In this document: piece by piece, positions 16,562-25,275 of the stretch | Layout: each line of letters begins with the position of its first letter | How positions within the stretch are numbered: position 1 is the first letter of the stretch | From: Lentisphaeria bacterium | GTDB lineage: Bacteria > Verrucomicrobiota > Lentisphaeria > Oligosphaerales > Oligosphaeraceae | DNA: 47,907 nt | Assembly: GCA_016288215.1 (NCBI GenBank) | Contig: JAEEYQ010000043.1 | Coordinates: 1-47,907 of the forward strand | Reading direction: 5' to 3' | Made by a program: the position numbers and the translations under genes | Notes under the pieces: generated by a model | The model's input: only the letters and a program-made list of their open reading frames with translations | The model's database searches: none | What the model was told of the DNA's origin: nothing

Positions 16562-18426
16562 TTGTCGCTCTTCTCCTTACGCTCTTGCTCGCGCAGTTCC
16601 TTCTGTCGCTTCAGGGCCTCGCGCCGCTCCCTGATGCGCTCCTTCTCCTCGCGGCGCCATTCCTCCTCCTCCGCCTTGCGGATCTCCTCCCGCTCCTGCT
16701 CATCCACATCCCGTTCGTGGTCCCGCCGCCGGAACTCGTCCTGAATGCGGCGTTCCAACTCCACGTCACGATGCTTCACGGAGGATTCCACCGGATCGCT
16801 GCTCAAATGGTTGAAGACCACCATGCGGGGCGACAGCAGGAACATGCGCTGCATCATGCTCTTGTCTTTGGCCACGCCGCCGAACAGCCAGCCAATCCAC
16901 GGAATGGAGCGCAGGAATGGAATGCCCCACGCCTTCTCGATGACGGTCTCATGCATGTAGCCGCCAATCAGCAGGCTCTGCCCCTCCTGGACGCCCGCCT
17001 GGGTCTCCAGCGTGCTGTCGTGGGACATGGGCAGATCGTCCACCACCACGGTCTCGAAATCGCCGTCCTGAATCTGCAGCGTCATCCAAATCTCGTAGGA
17101 CGGCGGCATGGGCATGCCCTCCTCCACTTCCTGACGAGGCAGATCCACAATGCGGGGCTGAACCGTAAGTACAATGCCCGTAGAGACTTCCGTCAAATCC
17201 ACCACCTCTTTGCCGACCACTTTCGCATGATAGCTCTTCGTGTCCTGTAGGGTGGCGCTCACATTGTCCAACGTGAGGATGCTGGGGCGGGAGATGGTCC
17301 GCGCCTTCCCCTTCTCCTCCAAAGCGGTGATGCTGGAGGCCAGCGAGAAGTTGTTGTTCACATAGGTGAGGGCGCCGGTCAGCCCCAATCCCACCAACGA
17401 CTCGGGAGACGCCAAATTGTCCACGTTCAGCCCGGCTCCGGCCTGTACCTTGCGCTTGCTGCCCAACGCCTTCAGCCGCAACTCCCAATCCATGAGGGCG
17501 GACTTGTCAATGTCCAAAATGGTCACGGCGATTTCCACCATGCGGATGGGTACATCCAGCTCTTGAATCAGCTGCTCGTAATAGGGCATACGGGCCTTGG
17601 AGTCCCGCACGATAACGGCATTAAGCCGCCTATCTGCAAGGATTTGTGGAGAATTTGAACCCAAAAGCTCCAATTCTTCGGCGGCTTTTTCATCCGCCGT
17701 CTTCTCGCTCTGGGGCTTTTCCGCCGCCTGCTGTGCATCCGTCTGCAGCTTGCCGCGGGCCACGCTGGCGGTGCCCATGAGCTCCTGCAGAATGCTGGCG
17801 ACGCCGCGGACAGCGGCGCTGCTGCCCTTCAGGTCGCCGCCCAAATCCACGTCATCCGCCCAGGCGTGCTTCAGCCGGAAGATGCGGACCTCCTCATCAC
17901 GGAAGAGCCGATTTCTGCGCAGACTGTCCGCCTTGGCGACAAGTTCCTGAATCAGTTCCACATAGCGCGGCGGACCGCTGATTTTGACCAATGCGTTGTC
18001 CTTCGTCCGGGCCATGGGGAAGCGGGGGTCCTCCACATCCAGCTCGCGGAGAATTTCGATGACGTCATCCGCCTTCATGTAGCGGAGCTCCAGCAGGATG
18101 GAACGCATTTCGGCGGGAGTGCAGATGTAGAGGCCCGCGCCGTCATAGTACCAAATCAGGTTGGCCAACGCGCAGACCTGCTCCAGAAAGACCTGGGGGT
18201 GCAGCCCATGGAAATTGCCGCTGACCACGGGAGTTGGTCCCGCAGGAAGGCTCAGCCCCACTCCCTGCGCGGCGGCGAAATGGGTCAGCACCTCGCTGGC
18301 CGGCTCCTGCCGTGCCGTGTAGGAATAGGTGCGGGTCTTCCATGATATGGGCATGTCCATCCCGCAGAAGGCGGAGAGGCCAATCAGCAGCAGGGTCAGC
18401 AACAGACTCCGCCGGAAGCCGGACAT
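16555..18426 (-). CDS. sctC: SctC, outer-membrane secretin (YscC/InvG family)
   Basis: SctC forms the outer-membrane ring through which the needle passes. From the ATG at MSGFRRSLLL there are 623 residues, beginning with a signal peptide that ends near LSAFCG. In-frame ATGs 7 and 9 codons upstream are alternatives with poor ribosome sites. N0/N1-type domains follow (EPASEVLTHFAAAQGVG; ADDVIEILRELDVEDPRF), then the beta-barrel domain carrying the secretin signature around WGIPFLRSIPWIGWLFGG. The last ~55 residues are a highly charged Arg/Glu helix not typical of secretins. I see no pilotin gene nearby. Confidence 0.95.
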   Translation of the reverse strand: MSGFRRSLLLTLLLIGLSAFCGMDMPISWKTRTYSYTARQEPASEVLTHFAAAQGVGLSLPAGPTPVVSGNFHGLHPQVFLEQVCALANLIWYYDGAGLYICTPAEMRSILLELRYMKADDVIEILRELDVEDPRFPMARTKDNALVKISGPPRYVELIQELVAKADSLRRNRLFRDEEVRIFRLKHAWADDVDLGGDLKGSSAAVRGVASILQELMGTASVARGKLQTDAQQAAEKPQSEKTADEKAAEELELLGSNSPQILADRRLNAVIVRDSKARMPYYEQLIQELDVPIRMVEIAVTILDIDKSALMDWELRLKALGSKRKVQAGAGLNVDNLASPESLVGLGLTGALTYVNNNFSLASSITALEEKGKARTISRPSILTLDNVSATLQDTKSYHAKVVGKEVVDLTEVSTGIVLTVQPRIVDLPRQEVEEGMPMPPSYEIWMTLQIQDGDFETVVVDDLPMSHDSTLETQAGVQEGQSLLIGGYMHETVIEKAWGIPFLRSIPWIGWLFGGVAKDKSMMQRMFLLSPRMVVFNHLSSDPVESSVKHRDVELERRIQDEFRRRDHERDVDEQEREEIRKAEEEEWRREEKERIRERREALKRQKELREQERKEKSDNQ

Positions 18427-18495
18427 ATTATTAAGAGGATGGAACATTAACATATCGGGTTGCCACAATGCGGAGGGCCCGCATGCCTTTCTTGC

Positions 18496-18987
18496 TTAAG
18501 GCTCCTTTGGAGGAGTCGCCGCGAACTCCGCCAGCCGGGACTCCATCCGGAAGTCCCCCGGCCATTGGCGGGAGAACAGCGTTTGGGAATTCGAGTGGGC
18601 GGTGGCATCCTGCCGCTGCAGGCGAAGCCGCCACCATTCGGAGGCGGCCAAAAAGGCCTCCACCTGTGAAACCAAGGTCTCGTCATCAATGACGCCGCCA
18701 AGAAGCTGCCAGAGGAAGAGGGTCTTTTGGGCGCTGTCATAGGAAAGGATGGCGTTGTCCTTCAGACTGCGGCCCATTGCATAGGCCATGAGCTTGCAGA
18801 GAGTCTCATGCCGTTCCTCCGCATCCTCCGGAAGGGCGGGAAGATCAACCCGCAGCCGCAAGCCGCCGCCGTCCTCCTGAAACAGCACCGGCTGTCCGTC
18901 AAAGACAAGCGTTGTCCTGCCATCCGGAGAGGCTTCCGCCTGCGGATAGCGGACAAGACGCATGAATTTTTCCGTGAGGAACGGCAC
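18496..18987 (-). CDS. Class I T3SS chaperone (CesT/Tir-chaperone family)
   Basis: This 163-residue protein has a GTG start behind AAGG; an internal ATG at residue 9 is possible. The layout is that of CesT/SycE chaperones: beta strands with VLFQEDGGGLRLRVDLPAL, a helix (LCKLMAYAMGRSLKDN), a strand pair ending FLWQLLGG, then a long helix with SQVEAFLAASEWWRLRL, where paired Trp residues before Arg-Leu are common in the family. Such chaperones hold secreted proteins. Its place after the three EspA-like genes makes those, or unknown effectors, the likely clients. Confidence 0.72.
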   Translation of the reverse strand: MPFLTEKFMRLVRYPQAEASPDGRTTLVFDGQPVLFQEDGGGLRLRVDLPALPEDAEERHETLCKLMAYAMGRSLKDNAILSYDSAQKTLFLWQLLGGVIDDETLVSQVEAFLAASEWWRLRLQRQDATAHSNSQTLFSRQWPGDFRMESRLAEFAATPPKEP

Positions 18988-19005
18988 GTTGCTACCTTGA
19001 CGTCG

Positions 19006-19710
19006 TTATTTCATGTTGTTGATGATGTTGCTGCGGCCGTCGGAGAACTTGCCGAGCAGATCCGTGGAAAGCGTGTAGGCCTCGTCGCGCTTGGAGACCA
19101 AGTTGTCCATGCGGGAGAGGTCGGACTGGGCATCGTTGTTCAGCGAGTCGATCTTCGCCTTGATGAGCTGATTGGCGGAGGCAATGTAGCCGTCGGACTT
19201 CTTGCTGTTGCAGTTGTCGGTTTCGCTGTTATGGTTGTTGCACCAGCTGAGGAGGTTGGCTTCGCTTAATTCGCTGTCCGTGAAATACAGTTTGAGGTAG
19301 TAGCAAAGTCCCTTGCAGGCGTAGGAGTTGTCATCGCCCTCCTCCTGTGACTCCAGCTTGGACTGTGTCTGGGCGACGGAGGCCAGCAGGACGCCAAGGG
19401 CATCGATGCGCTCGTTGCGGGCATCGATGATCTTGGCCATGGGCGTGATTTCCTTCTCGAGGACATTGGCGCGCTTTACGCTCAGCAGCGTCACGAGATC
19501 CTCAATGGTCAGCGGCATGCCGTCGAGGCTGGAATCAACGCCGCCGACGGTGTAGTAGGAGCGGACCTTCAGCTCATCGTTGCCGGCGGTCGTGGCACGG
19601 CCATACTTGTCCAGCTTGTAGTTCGTGAACGCCAAGTTCAAGGACTGCTCGTAGCGCTGGTTGTTGTAGGTGATGGTGGCGCCTTCGGTGTAGTTGATGT
19701 ATGTAGCCAT
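19006..19710 (-). CDS. EspA-like secreted protein, paralogue 3 of 3
   Basis: This 234-residue protein ends in a long helix (LSRMDNLVSKRDEAYTLSTD) that aligns with the ends of the two preceding proteins. An N-terminal helix (EDLVTLLSVKRANVLEKEI) also matches. It has no signal peptide, and a good GGAG precedes the ATG. Unlike its siblings it carries four cysteines in the middle (CKGLCYY, WCNN, NCNS), which could form disulphides outside the cell. A two-helix frame around a variable centre is the architecture of EspA/SseB filament proteins and IpaD-type tips, so I infer a filament or tip role. Confidence 0.6.
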   Translation of the reverse strand: MATYINYTEGATITYNNQRYEQSLNLAFTNYKLDKYGRATTAGNDELKVRSYYTVGGVDSSLDGMPLTIEDLVTLLSVKRANVLEKEITPMAKIIDARNERIDALGVLLASVAQTQSKLESQEEGDDNSYACKGLCYYLKLYFTDSELSEANLLSWCNNHNSETDNCNSKKSDGYIASANQLIKAKIDSLNNDAQSDLSRMDNLVSKRDEAYTLSTDLLGKFSDGRSNIINNMK

Positions 19711-19736
19711 ACTATATCTCCTTCTGCAGGAATGGG

Positions 19737-20324
19737 CTAGATGTTATTGGCAGTGCTCTGCGCGTCGTTCAGAAGCCGCTTGAGTGCATTGGTGTCCATC
19801 AAATGGGCCTGGTTGCGCTTGGTGACCAAGTCCTTGATGTTGATGGTGGTCTTCTGGGTGACGGTGTTCAGCTCGTCCTGACGGTTCTTGACATTCGAAA
19901 AGAGTTCAGTGATTTGGGCCTCCCCCCAAGTGGAGTTGGGGACATTGCCATTGATTTTCAACACGTTCTGAAGATAGCTGCCCAGCGTGGTCTGATGGGT
20001 GCCGGTCTCATCCGCATACGAGAATGACGTGGAATAACCGACATTTCCCGCCAGCAGCAGCTCCATGGCCTGGACGGAGCTTTCCAGCAACGCGCTCTGG
20101 CGGGCCAGAAGCTCCATCTCGTTCTGCAAAATGGCCTCCGACGCCTCCGCGCGGGCGATGCTGATGAGCATAAGCAGACGGCCGACGGACAAGTCGTTGT
20201 ACTGCACGCCATTCCATGAGATGCTGTAGGTATGGCTGGTGGCAACCCGTTGCGGATCATTGCCCATGGATGTATAAAGCTCTACATCCCAAGCAGTTAC
20301 ATTGCTAACAGCGATTTCTTGCAT
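19737..20324 (-). CDS. EspA-like secreted protein, paralogue 2 of 3
   Basis: This 195-residue protein is clearly homologous to its upstream neighbour: both have LSxxRxxMLxxxxRAE at the first helix, a TSF-Y-(D/E)-G-H-T strand pair, SYLxNVLxIN, and a C-terminal helix with RQDELNT, INI and KR(D/N)Q followed by an NI end. There is no signal peptide. The ATG overlaps the preceding stop (TAATG), so the pair is translationally coupled. The architecture suggests a secreted EspA/SseB-like filament or tip subunit, which is inference from layout only. Confidence 0.6.
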   Translation of the reverse strand: MQEIAVSNVTAWDVELYTSMGNDPQRVATSHTYSISWNGVQYNDLSVGRLLMLISIARAEASEAILQNEMELLARQSALLESSVQAMELLLAGNVGYSTSFSYADETGTHQTTLGSYLQNVLKINGNVPNSTWGEAQITELFSNVKNRQDELNTVTQKTTINIKDLVTKRNQAHLMDTNALKRLLNDAQSTANNI

Positions 20325-21244
20325 TAGATGTTCCTCGCGACGTTCATGTGACCGCTGTTGAAGAGGCTGATGGCATTGCTGCCCAGCAGATAGGATTGGT
20401 CACGCTTGTTGATGAGAGACTGGATGTTGATGGAGGTCTCCTGCGAAATCGTGTTCAGCTCGTCCTGCCTCGTCTCGATGGCGGCGATGATCTGGTCCTT
20501 CTGTTCTGCGGACCAAGTCGTGGTGTTCCCGCCTGGGAACATGCCGGTGGACACGTTGATGTTCAGGACGTTGGTCAGATAGCTCTTGATGGTCGTGGTG
20601 TGGGCGCCGTTGCCGTCCGTGTAGGTGAACGACGTGTTGTTGGTGATGCTGTTTTCGTAGTTGTCCAGAATGTACTGTTCGACATCCGCGGAGCCCTGGA
20701 GCAGGGCGGTGCGCGTCGCCAGCGCGTCCATCTGCTCCACCAGCTGCTCTTCGATGAGCTCGGCGCGGATCATGGTCACCAGCATGATGACTCGCATTAG
20801 GGAAAGACCAGTGGCCTGCACATTGTTCCAGTCGAGGTCATACGTGGCCTCAATCATGGAGCGGAAAGCGGCTCCCGTCCCGTCGTTGACGGTTACGCCT
20901 GTATTGGGATTCGCCAGCGTGCCGTTCCGGTTCACCATCAGCTTGTCGCCCGCGTAGTTGAAAGCGTAGAGCTGGCCGTTGGAATCAATGCCGTAATGGA
21001 GGAAGCGGGAGAGGTTCGCCGACACGTAGTAGGCGTTGCCGTAGTCATCGAACTCGATGCCCCGCAAGAGCATCGCGGACTTCGCGGCGTCCGAAAGATT
21101 CTCCGCCTTCACGATGGTGTCCGTCAGGTTGCCATTGTCGTCAACCATAGCAAGGATATGCGGCTGGTTGACTCGGTTCCCCTGGTTGTCCACAGCCCGA
21201 TAAAAATCCAACTGCCGCGTTGCATTGACCGTAAGACTGGGCAT
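20324..21244 (-). CDS. EspA-like secreted protein, paralogue 1 of 3
   Basis: At 306 residues this is the longest of the three tandem paralogues. The extra length is an N-terminal beta-rich domain of about 130 residues (LTVNATRQLDFYRAVDNQG onward) absent from the others. The shared part has the helix LSLMRVIMLVTMIRAELIEE, a strand region, SYLTNVLNIN, and a C-terminal helix with SINIQSLINKRDQSYLL. It has no signal peptide. AAGGAG precedes the ATG, and a long leader with a strong hairpin lies upstream, consistent with high, regulated expression of a surface component. Confidence 0.6.
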   Translation of the reverse strand: MPSLTVNATRQLDFYRAVDNQGNRVNQPHILAMVDDNGNLTDTIVKAENLSDAAKSAMLLRGIEFDDYGNAYYVSANLSRFLHYGIDSNGQLYAFNYAGDKLMVNRNGTLANPNTGVTVNDGTGAAFRSMIEATYDLDWNNVQATGLSLMRVIMLVTMIRAELIEEQLVEQMDALATRTALLQGSADVEQYILDNYENSITNNTSFTYTDGNGAHTTTIKSYLTNVLNINVSTGMFPGGNTTTWSAEQKDQIIAAIETRQDELNTISQETSINIQSLINKRDQSYLLGSNAISLFNSGHMNVARNI

Positions 21245-21487
21245 GGCGATACTCCTTATCTTTTGACGGCAACGCCACCATCGGCGGAAAGGCCTCCGCA
21301 GATGGTGGCATAACCCATTGCTAACAAATAACTTATATAAAATTTTCTGGCTTGCGGCCCCTTCTCTTCATAGCCTTTGAAGAGACGACAACCGCCTTTA
21401 TTCCATATTATATATAATACAAATAAACATGATAATTTACAGAATATTTGACGAAAATCAAGAAATCCCTTGAGAAAAAGATGTCAG
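21245..21487 (-). promoter_or_regulatory. Leader with stem-loop upstream of the EspA-like genes
   Basis: This 243-bp gap precedes the three-paralogue unit. On the minus strand it holds an A/T-rich stretch (possible promoter TTGATT-16 bp-TAAATT near 21430-21460), a TATTATATATAATATGG element, and a stem-loop (21274-21309) with a 9-bp GCCACCATC/GATGGTGGC stem and an inner 5-bp GCGGA/TCCGC stem. No U-run follows the hairpin, so it looks like a 5' UTR structure rather than a terminator. The ribosome site AAGGAG follows. Confidence 0.5.
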
Positions 21488-23158
21488 TTAGATATGATTT
21501 TCCATCTGCCGTTCGATGGCCTTGCGCTCTTCGTACTCCTCTTTCTCCAAATCGATCATCTCCTGAATGACTTCGCCCATGAGCTTGAGGAAAGCGGTGG
21601 TGATCTCCTCTTCCGTCAGACTCGGCATCTGAACCAGACCCGCCATTGTGGAATAGAGCATCTTGATTTTCTCCGCCGTGGTCGAAGGCAGTTTCCCGTT
21701 TTCGGCAAGGATGCTGTTCAATGCGTTGCCAAGTGTCGTAAGCGTTGACTGCAAAGCAGTTGAGACATCGTTGGAGAATTTGACGATCGCATCCACCGTC
21801 ACCTTCGGCAACGACTGGAGAGCGGACATGTCTCCCGACATGACGAGATCCGCCAATGCGGCGGCCTCGTTGGCGGTCATGCCGGAGGCAACCAGACGGC
21901 TGGTCAGTTCGGCGGTCAGCATGTCGGCGGTGCTTTTGCCGGGGACTGGAGTCATGCCCAGGCTATCAAGGAAATGCGCATCAATGTTGGCGTTCGGATT
22001 GGCCTCCGCGATTTTATCAATGAACACGGCGGAGGACGTGACCAAATCGGTGATTTTTGGCAAGACATTCGTGACATCGATGGCGTAGTTGCCGGTGTCA
22101 ATGTTCTTCTGCGTCACGGCAATCTTTTCTGTCAGCTGCGCAGCGGTGTTGGCGTTCGCCTGAGCGGTCGCCAAGACGGCTTTGGCGTTGGCGAGAACCG
22201 TGTTGGCATTCTTCAACTCGTTTTGAGCCACCGACAACTGGTTCTGCGCCGCCGTCAGATTGGCTGTCGCCGTCACCAGATTCGCCTCCGCCTTCGTGAC
22301 TTCCGTTTTTGCGGTGGACAAGTCCGCCTCCGCGGTTGCCAGCGCCTGCTGCGCCGTCTTCAGCGCGGCTTCGGCGGCGGCCTTCGCCTCCGGATCATCC
22401 CCCGCCGCGGCGACGGCGGCTTCCGCCGACGCCACTACGGCGCTGGCCGCCGTGACAGCGGTCTGAGCGGCGGTTGCCGCCGTCCTCGCGTCATCAACGG
22501 CTTTCGTCGCCGTTCCAACGCCTGCCTCCGCCGTCTTGACGGCGCCTTCTGCCATGGTGACGGCGGAGGAGGCGGCATCCACGGCTTGGGAGGCGGTCTT
22601 GACGGCCTCTTCCGCGGCGGCCTGCTTCCCCTTGGTGTCTCCAAGTGCTTCCAGCTCAGCCTGCAGCGTTCTCAGGGCATCGGTCTGCTCCTTCAATCCC
22701 TTCTTCCGAGCCGCCTCGATGGCCCGTTCAGACTCGTATTCCACCCTTGAAACGGCCGTCGAGTAGTTCAGCAGCCCCGCCAGCGAGGCGACGCTGTTCA
22801 GAACCAATGACATCTTGGCAAGGTTCTTTGTCTGGCTGATGAGCGAATTGGCCTCGATGCGGTTCTGGTTGGACTGATAGGCCGTCTCCAGCGTCTCGTT
22901 CCGGAAGAGCGCAAGTATCTTGCTCAGATTCACATAGCCTGAATCCGTCGTCGGAATCGTCAGGGCGGGGCGGGTAATTCCTTCGCCCTTCTGGATACCG
23001 TCGCCCCAGCGGATGGTCAACGCCTTCTTCTCTTCCTTGCCGCCATCCTTGCGGACAGGTGCCGTCCCTTCCAGTTCCTCCATCTGCTGTCTCTGCACAT
23101 TCTGCTGTGACTGCAGACGCAGTTGCCAGAAATAGTCGTCATTCATTGAACCTGCCAT
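21488..23158 (-). CDS. Alanine-rich heptad coiled-coil protein, T3SS-secreted candidate
   Basis: I recognise no family. The 556 residues comprise a polar N-terminus without signal peptide (1-70), a helical segment with a weak hydrophobic stretch (about 112-132), then residues about 180-345, which fall into some 22 consecutive heptads with Ala at the core (AVKTASQ, AVDAASS, AVTMAEG, AVKTAEA and so on), broken once by GDDPEAKA. This would form a long 'alacoil'-type hairpin of two ~80-residue helices. The helical C-terminal domain ends in a charged tail. It lies directly after the YopD-like translocator gene, so it may be a third translocon, tip or effector component. Confidence 0.55.
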   Translation of the reverse strand: MAGSMNDDYFWQLRLQSQQNVQRQQMEELEGTAPVRKDGGKEEKKALTIRWGDGIQKGEGITRPALTIPTTDSGYVNLSKILALFRNETLETAYQSNQNRIEANSLISQTKNLAKMSLVLNSVASLAGLLNYSTAVSRVEYESERAIEAARKKGLKEQTDALRTLQAELEALGDTKGKQAAAEEAVKTASQAVDAASSAVTMAEGAVKTAEAGVGTATKAVDDARTAATAAQTAVTAASAVVASAEAAVAAAGDDPEAKAAAEAALKTAQQALATAEADLSTAKTEVTKAEANLVTATANLTAAQNQLSVAQNELKNANTVLANAKAVLATAQANANTAAQLTEKIAVTQKNIDTGNYAIDVTNVLPKITDLVTSSAVFIDKIAEANPNANIDAHFLDSLGMTPVPGKSTADMLTAELTSRLVASGMTANEAAALADLVMSGDMSALQSLPKVTVDAIVKFSNDVSTALQSTLTTLGNALNSILAENGKLPSTTAEKIKMLYSTMAGLVQMPSLTEEEITTAFLKLMGEVIQEMIDLEKEEYEERKAIERQMENHI

Positions 23159-23184
23159 GATGTCGTTCCTTTTGAATGTAGTTT

Positions 23185-24129
23185 TCAGATGCCGCGCAGA
23201 ATCTGTGCGGTTGTTTCGGACTCGTTCTTGGCCACGCTGTTCATGAGGTTGAGAAGATTGGTAAGCATCTCCTTGGCGCCCTTCACCAAATCAGCGGTCT
23301 TGGTGGCGCTCTCCTCCATTTGCTTGGCCTGGGCCTCGATGCGCTTCGCATCGGACTGCATGGTTCCGGCCACGCCGTCTCCGATGCCCTTGGCAAGCTG
23401 CGCGAAGCTGCCGATGAACTGGCCGACAGCCTGCACGCGGGCGGCTCTGGCCTGGCCATCGGCCGTCGTGATGTCCAGTTTCGCCTTCAAGCCGGCATAT
23501 TCCATCTGCTTGACTTCAATGTCCGCTTTGGGAGCTTCCGGATTGGCCTTCAATGTCGTCAATTCCTGTTGGGTGGCCTTCATCTGCTTGCCGGTCTCTA
23601 TGCCTTTGGCGGCAGAGGTGACGCCTTTGATGCCGCCGGCCATGGAGAAGGCCGCGCCGGTGATCTGGATGGCGGAGGAGGCGATGCCCAGCCACATGGC
23701 GAATTTCGCTGCGCTCTCCATTTCAGCGGCCTCGGCCTCGATGTTCGCGATGGCGATATTCGTCTCAGCCTGCCGCATGACCTGCATGGACTTCTGCATC
23801 TCGTTCATTGCCTTCTGCAGCAATTGGAGGATTGCAATGAGGATGTAGAACCCCTTGCCGGAATCGGCTGTCGTCAGCTTGCTCAGCTTGCTCAAGATCT
23901 CACTCGCGATTTCCGTCGAGCTGTCCTTGCTGGTGGGGTTTTCCAGCTCCGGCGTTCCGTTGGTAAGGGCGCTTGCTCCCTTCCTGACGACTTCGTTGCT
24001 GAACAGGCCCCTCAGGCCGTCCTTCGCCGTGGTCTCTTTCGTTTTAGAGATGGATCCGCCGTCTTGAACGCCGCCCGTCAGCCCGCTGAAAACGCTCAGA
24101 TCCGGTTTGTTTCCAATGCCTTGCACCAT
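23185..24129 (-). CDS. sctB: SctB, minor hydrophobic translocator (YopD/IpaC class)
   Basis: This 314-residue protein has no signal peptide, one clear hydrophobic segment (about residues 141-168, AKFAMWLGIASSAIQITGAA), an amphipathic helix before it (LIAILQLLQKAMNEMQKSM) and a long charged coiled-coil C-terminus. That is the layout of YopD, which has one transmembrane region against two in YopB. It follows the YopB-like gene and the SycD-like chaperone gene in the lcrH-yopB-yopD order. With SctE it would form the pore in the host membrane. Confidence 0.78.
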   Translation of the reverse strand: MVQGIGNKPDLSVFSGLTGGVQDGGSISKTKETTAKDGLRGLFSNEVVRKGASALTNGTPELENPTSKDSSTEIASEILSKLSKLTTADSGKGFYILIAILQLLQKAMNEMQKSMQVMRQAETNIAIANIEAEAAEMESAAKFAMWLGIASSAIQITGAAFSMAGGIKGVTSAAKGIETGKQMKATQQELTTLKANPEAPKADIEVKQMEYAGLKAKLDITTADGQARAARVQAVGQFIGSFAQLAKGIGDGVAGTMQSDAKRIEAQAKQMEESATKTADLVKGAKEMLTNLLNLMNSVAKNESETTAQILRGI

Positions 24130-24156
24130 ATTGACAATCTCCTATCACTGTTGTTG

Positions 24157-25236
24157 TTATGCCATTGACGCACCGAGATTCGAGAAGATTTCCTCTTCAA
24201 TCTGGTTGACGCTGGTGATTTGCTGCATAATGCCGCTGACACAATTCTGCAACAGCTTCATAATCTCCTGAATGGCGTCCTGCTCGTCCGCAAGGCGCTG
24301 TTCCAGCTTCTCAAGGAACTGCTGAATCTTCTTCAGCTCCACCTGTCCCATCGCCGCGCGGTAGCTGTCCACGGCGGCGGCGATGCCGACGCCGCCCGAG
24401 ACGATGCCGATGGCTCCGGACGCGATGGACGTGGCAGCCTGAATCAGACGGCCGATGGAGGACGCGATGGTGGCGGGGTTGCCGAAGGAGGCGAACATGC
24501 TGGCAACCGTGATGGCGACCGTGATGGCGAGCATGGCAATCTGGGCGGCCTTCTTCGCATCCTTCCTGCTCATGGACGGGTCGATGGCCTGGAAGACATC
24601 CGCCACCGCCCCTATCAACTTGTTCATGATGGATGGCTTCTCCAGCATGGCGACCGTTGCCGCCGCCGCCGCCACCGCGACGCCCGCCGCAACGACCGCG
24701 CCAACGCCCACGCCGCAGGACAAGACCGCGCAGACCGTCGCCGCCGCCAACGCCGCAACCGCCACCGCCAGCGACGCATACGCCGAAATCAACGCAATCT
24801 TCCGCTTCTCCTCCGCCTTCTTGAAGTCCTCGACGGACTGCTGAATCTTCTCCAGCTGCTGCTTGCAGCGCGCGACAATCAAATCCTTCAGCTGCTGGAT
24901 GCGCTCCTGCGCCATCTTCAGCTGCTGTTCGGTTGTATTCATCTGCAACAACTCCAGCAACTTGGCGAGATCAATCTCCGTATCCGCATCTCCCGTGGGA
25001 AGGGTGAGCGCATTGGTCAAGTTGGTCGGGTCGCTGATCTTCCCCTTCTTGCCTGTGCCTTCTGTGGATGTCGTGAGGACGGACGAGAGCAGCTGCATCA
25101 AGGTGTGGTCATGCTTGACCTCTAAATTGTGCTTGGCTTCCTGCGCCCGCTCTCTGGCATTCAAATTCGGGGAATCGGGCACTGTGCCTTGGCCGTAGCC
25201 GCCGACATTTGGGTTGTTGAAATTAATCTGTGACAT
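24157..25236 (-). CDS. sctE: SctE, major hydrophobic translocator (YopB/IpaB class)
   Basis: This 359-residue protein has an N-terminal polar region, a coiled coil (about residues 95-145, LKMAQERIQQLKDLI), a very hydrophobic hairpin (about 147-197, Ala/Val/Gly-rich), a second hydrophobic region (about 231-290) and a C-terminal coiled coil. This matches YopB/IpaB translocators that insert into the host membrane. It has no signal peptide, as expected for a T3SS substrate. GGGAG precedes the start. The chaperone gene directly upstream is its likely partner. Confidence 0.82.
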   Translation of the reverse strand: MSQINFNNPNVGGYGQGTVPDSPNLNARERAQEAKHNLEVKHDHTLMQLLSSVLTTSTEGTGKKGKISDPTNLTNALTLPTGDADTEIDLAKLLELLQMNTTEQQLKMAQERIQQLKDLIVARCKQQLEKIQQSVEDFKKAEEKRKIALISAYASLAVAVAALAAATVCAVLSCGVGVGAVVAAGVAVAAAAATVAMLEKPSIMNKLIGAVADVFQAIDPSMSRKDAKKAAQIAMLAITVAITVASMFASFGNPATIASSIGRLIQAATSIASGAIGIVSGGVGIAAAVDSYRAAMGQVELKKIQQFLEKLEQRLADEQDAIQEIMKLLQNCVSGIMQQITSVNQIEEEIFSNLGASMA

Positions 25237-25275
25237 GGTTGTTCTCCCTATTTGTATGGATTACAATGGGTTGGG

